Below, piece by piece: positions 7,306 to 8,797 of a DNA stretch of 8,797 nt; the stretch's first letter is position 1; every line of letters starts with the position of its first letter. This DNA comes from Elstera sp044372965 (GTDB lineage Bacteria > Pseudomonadota > Alphaproteobacteria > Elsterales > Elsteraceae), in assembly GCF_044372965.1 (NCBI RefSeq), contig NZ_JBILQX010000150.1:1-8797 (forward strand), read 5' to 3'. A model generated the notes under the pieces. It made no database searches. It was not told the origin of the DNA and saw nothing but the letters and a program-made list of their open reading frames with translations. The translations under genes and the position numbers were made by a program.

Positions 7306-7335
7306 GATCTAGGGCTGTTCGCGCGCAAGGGTCAA
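7306..7335 (-). promoter_or_regulatory. Candidate promoter for the phosphoesterase-like gene
   Basis: On the minus strand TTGACC (7335-7330) is a 5/6 match to a -35 box. TAGATC (7311-7306) lies 18 bp downstream as a weak -10 (3/6). It sits between the carD terminator and the ATG at 7297. Start of transcription about 7 nt past the -10 would fall at or next to the ATG, giving a leaderless or nearly leaderless mRNA, which agrees with the lack of a strong ribosome site. Confidence 0.4.
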
Positions 7336-7344
7336 GCCCAGACG

Positions 7345-7379
7345 AAAAACCCCCGAGACCGCTTACGCCGTCTCGGGGG
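7345..7379 (-). terminator. Rho-independent terminator of carD
   Basis: Ten-base perfect arms (7350-7359 and 7370-7379, CCCCCGAGAC and its complement) with a 10-nt loop that can add two inner GC pairs. On the minus strand a run of five T (7349-7345) follows immediately. It begins 49 nt past the carD stop codon. Read on the plus strand there is no comparable T-run, so it is directed at carD. Confidence 0.92.
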
Positions 7380-7428
7380 CTTGTCACACGTGGGTCACGG
7401 GCCGAAACCCGCAACCGGTTAACCGTGG

Positions 7429-7929
7429 TTACGCGGCCTGAAGGAGCAGTTCGAGCTTCTTGGTCGCTTCGTCTTCGTCAATCCGTTCCACGGCCGCAAG
7501 CTCGCGAACCAAACGGTCCATCGCGGCCTGATAGATCTGCCGTTCGCTGTAGGATTGCTCGGCAATGCCGGTGGTGCGGTGCAGATCGCGCAGCACTTCG
7601 GCAATGGCCGACGGATCGCCCGAATTGATCTTGGCTTCATATTCCTGGGCCCGGCGGCTCCACATCGTCCGGCGCACGCGCGCGCGGCCCTGAAGCTTCG
7701 CCAAAGCCGATTGCATTTCTTCTTCCGACGACAGGCGGCGCAGACCGGATGTGCGAGCTTTCGTAACCGGCAGGCGCAGCGTCATGCGGTCTTTTTCGAA
7801 CGAAATGACAATCACCTTCAGCTCATGCCCGGCAATCGTTTGCGTTTCGGTCGTCAAAACCTGCCCAACGCCGTGGGTTGGATACACCACGAACTCACCC
7901 GTCCGAAAGTCAAACCCTTCCTGTGCCAT
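7429..7929 (-). CDS. carD: CarD/CdnL family RNA polymerase-binding transcription regulator
   Basis: Global regulator that binds the RNA polymerase beta subunit and stabilises open complexes, especially at rRNA-type promoters. At 166 aa it is the usual length. The N-terminal RNA polymerase-interaction domain is about 6-65, with the signature FRTGEFVVYPTHGVGQV (8-24), and ends with LRLPVTKARTSGLRRL (51-66). The C-terminal helical DNA-binding domain has W90 in MWSRRAQEYEAKI, the tryptophan that in characterised CarD proteins inserts at the upstream edge of the bubble, then SGDPSAIAEVLRDL. The ATG at 7929 is preceded by GGGGTGA with 6-nt spacing; that ribosome site overlaps the stop codon of a small upstream ORF. 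The strong terminator downstream ends its transcript. fdxA, which I recall as a frequent carD neighbour in alphaproteobacteria, is not seen upstream here. Confidence 0.94.
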   Translation of the reverse strand: MAQEGFDFRTGEFVVYPTHGVGQVLTTETQTIAGHELKVIVISFEKDRMTLRLPVTKARTSGLRRLSSEEEMQSALAKLQGRARVRRTMWSRRAQEYEAKINSGDPSAIAEVLRDLHRTTGIAEQSYSERQIYQAAMDRLVRELAAVERIDEDEATKKLELLLQAA

Positions 7930-7935
7930 GTCCCA

Positions 7936-8139
7936 TCACCCCATCGAGCCAAAAGCTCGCTTGCCGAGAAAAACCGCCGCCAGACAGGCAGCCCTTCCCG
8001 TGAGAAAAACGAACAAGGAGCTGGCCCAACCCGGCCGCCGTCCTTGTGGTCGCTGGCTGAAATCGCACAAAATGAGCGCCCAGAAGGCAATGCCTTCCGG
8101 TAGGCTAAATCTCATATGCCCGAAAACTGAGCGGATCAT
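7936..8139 (-). CDS. Possible 67-aa small ORF upstream of carD
   Basis: The ATG at 8139 follows AAGGAG with 4-nt spacing, the most consensus-like Shine-Dalgarno in the window though slightly close. The frame could also open at an ATG at 8154 (72 aa), but that start lies upstream of the ribosome site. The TGA (7938-7936) ends 6 bp before carD and lies inside the carD ribosome site, so translational coupling is possible. The product would be basic, with hydrophobic stretches at about 14-25 and 40-60, and matches no family I know. Against it being real: codons such as AGA, AGG, CTA, CGA and GGA are common here, unlike in neighbouring genes, and strong hairpins run through it. It may be a leader ORF whose translation controls the hairpins, or chance. 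Confidence 0.28.
   Translation of the reverse strand: MIRSVFGHMRFSLPEGIAFWALILCDFSQRPQGRRPGWASSLFVFLTGRAACLAAVFLGKRAFGSMG
8005..8047 (-). terminator. Terminator-like hairpin inside the carD leader
   Basis: ACAAGGA (8047-8041) pairs with TCCTTGT (8019-8013). Inside, GGCC (8036-8033) pairs with GGCC (8026-8023) around a GGGTTG loop. Three bases after the stem comes a run of five T (8009-8005) on the minus strand. The internal loop makes it weaker than the carD terminator. It lies 76-118 nt upstream of the carD start, so it could end a short upstream transcript or act as an attenuator for carD. Confidence 0.4.
8080..8100 (-). promoter_or_regulatory. Nine-base-pair hairpin in the carD leader
   Basis: Arms at 8100-8092 and 8088-8080 pair over nine positions around a 3-nt loop. 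On the minus-strand RNA one pair is a G-U wobble; on the plus strand the same position would be an A-C mismatch. The structure therefore fits an RNA transcribed on the carD strand. It lies upstream of the terminator-like hairpin and could compete with or precede it. Confidence 0.35.
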
Positions 8140-8299
8140 ACCACTCCTTGTCATTTAAGTGTAGCCGATTCGCGCTAAGGGTAGGGTTTTTCGAAACCTG
8201 ATTCTTTCCCGAATATGGCCTGACCCCTAGTGTTTAGGCGGGGGCGCATAACACACATGCAGGCGGTGAAAGGCTAATCAGCCGCTGCTTATTTTCGCC

Positions 8300-8797
8300 T
8301 CAAAAGCCTGAAGCGCGCAAAAAGGTCAGAATTCCCCCGGCAACAAATTGATGAAGTGAGTCGCGATTTTGGCCGGGCGCATCGCGGCAAATAATCTCAT
8401 CGCCCGGCTCGTCCGCCGCAATCAAGGCTTCCGCGCCGGGCTTGCAGGTGGCGAGAAAACTAAAATGGGTCGCGCCCTTCGGGGCAAGCTCGGCCCGGAC
8501 GGGCGGGGGGAGATGCGCGCGCAGATAGCCGGTTTCCTCGGCGGGCGGCAGTTCGGGGTTCGGTTGATCGGCGGGCACCAGGAGCACGGGCCGCGCAATA
8601 GCAGCCAGGCTTTCCGGGGAAAAGGCATTGGCGAGACCGATATCGAGGGAAACCACCGCCCCCACGCGCGGATCGCGGTAATCGGCAGAAAGAAGCGCTT
8701 GGGCCTCCGGCGTGTCGGGCAGTTGATAGGCTTTTGCGACCGTGCAGGCGGCGAAATGGGGCTTGTCGCGGCAATGGGCAGCAAGTCGGGCCGGATC
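8300..8797 (-). CDS. Dienelactone-hydrolase-like alpha/beta hydrolase, C-terminal part (5' end outside window)
   Basis: Only the last 165 residues are in the window; the frame is open to the right edge and ends with TGA at 8302-8300. It resembles the C-terminal half of predicted dienelactone hydrolases (COG4188 type). The visible order is DPRVGAVVSLDIGLANAFSPESL (42-64 of the fragment), then the strand PVLLVPADQPNPELPP (70-85) with probable catalytic Asp77. Next comes GATHFSFLATC (108-118) with probable catalytic His111, and a late Cys/Asp-rich stretch IICRDAPGQNR (135-145). The nucleophile elbow with the catalytic Ser should lie outside the window. A GTG-started reading of the last 121 codons would be an artefact, because homology continues upstream to the edge. 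Substrate unknown. Same strand as carD but separated by 370 bp, so probably independently transcribed. Confidence 0.82.
   Translation of the reverse strand, partial: DPARLAAHCRDKPHFAACTVAKAYQLPDTPEAQALLSADYRDPRVGAVVSLDIGLANAFSPESLAAIARPVLLVPADQPNPELPPAEETGYLRAHLPPPVRAELAPKGATHFSFLATCKPGAEALIAADEPGDEIICRDAPGQNRDSLHQFVAGGILTFLRASGF

Larger units (their letters stand above)
7930..8299 (-). other. 370-bp structured carD leader without a recognised gene
   Basis: Between the hydrolase stop and carD there is no recognisable protein family. On the minus strand it holds, in order: a weak GGCT-GATT-AGCC stem (8283-8272) followed by TTT, the only candidate hydrolase terminator; a TACACT (8163-8158) -10-like box without a good -35; AAGGAG (8149-8144) before a small ORF; a 9-bp stem (8100-8080); a terminator-like hairpin with a T5 run (8047-8005); and a 5-bp stem CGAGC/GCTCG (7959-7945) just before the carD ribosome site. 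An RNA leader, an attenuator or a small RNA is plausible. This is inference from structure only. Confidence 0.5.

Noticed and set aside
7298..7414. 39-residue N-terminal extension of the phosphoesterase-like protein
   Set aside because: It would be translated from within the carD terminator hairpin and has no phosphatase similarity; the start at 7297 fits the family length.
8422..8784. Other minus-strand open frames overlapping the hydrolase fragment
   Set aside because: Arg/Pro-rich shadow frames; the frame ending at 8300 has the Asp and His motifs of the hydrolase family.
1..8797. CRISPR array, insertion sequence, tRNA, rRNA, prophage or toxin-antitoxin pair
   Set aside because: No regularly spaced repeats, transposase motifs, terminal repeats, or RNA gene signatures were seen on either strand.

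Overview
The window looks like chromosomal DNA of an alphaproteobacterium. The gene set fits: an RpoH with the alphaproteobacterial layout, a CarD/CdnL regulator, a 4-helix-bundle chemoreceptor and a TauE/SafE transporter. GC is roughly 60 %, with GCC/GGC/CGC-rich codons. A Rhodospirillales-like host is my best guess, from general gene content only. I see no insertion sequence, prophage, CRISPR array, tRNA or rRNA.

Layout, left to right. On the minus strand (1-2648) is the start of a peptide/nickel-type ABC importer operon. A secreted family-5 solute-binding protein comes first and a DppB-type permease follows, running off the left edge; a GC hairpin lies between them. Upstream of the binding protein (2649-2852) is a leader with a cluster of TTGAC half-sites and a hairpin. 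rpoH (2853-3737, minus) is divergent from a chemoreceptor gene (3917-5608, plus) across a 179-bp region with an AT-rich dyad. The chemoreceptor meets a TauE/SafE-family permease gene (5605-6384, minus) tail to tail with overlapping stop codons.

Upstream of the permease gene on the same strand is a metallophosphoesterase-fold gene (6482-7297). Four of its six expected metal ligands and two flanking catalytic residues appear to be replaced. Before that lies carD (7429-7929) with a clear intrinsic terminator. carD is preceded by a 370-bp leader (7930-8299) holding hairpins, one of them terminator-like, and a small ORF with a good Shine-Dalgarno sequence ending 6 bp before carD. The right edge carries the C-terminal half of a dienelactone-hydrolase-like alpha/beta hydrolase.

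Functionally the window is mostly ordinary core genome: solute uptake, heat-shock sigma factor, chemotaxis, anion export and global RNA polymerase modulation. The two places most worth attention are the apparently inactive phosphatase-fold protein beside carD and the structured carD leader. I do not see a convincing new multi-gene system.
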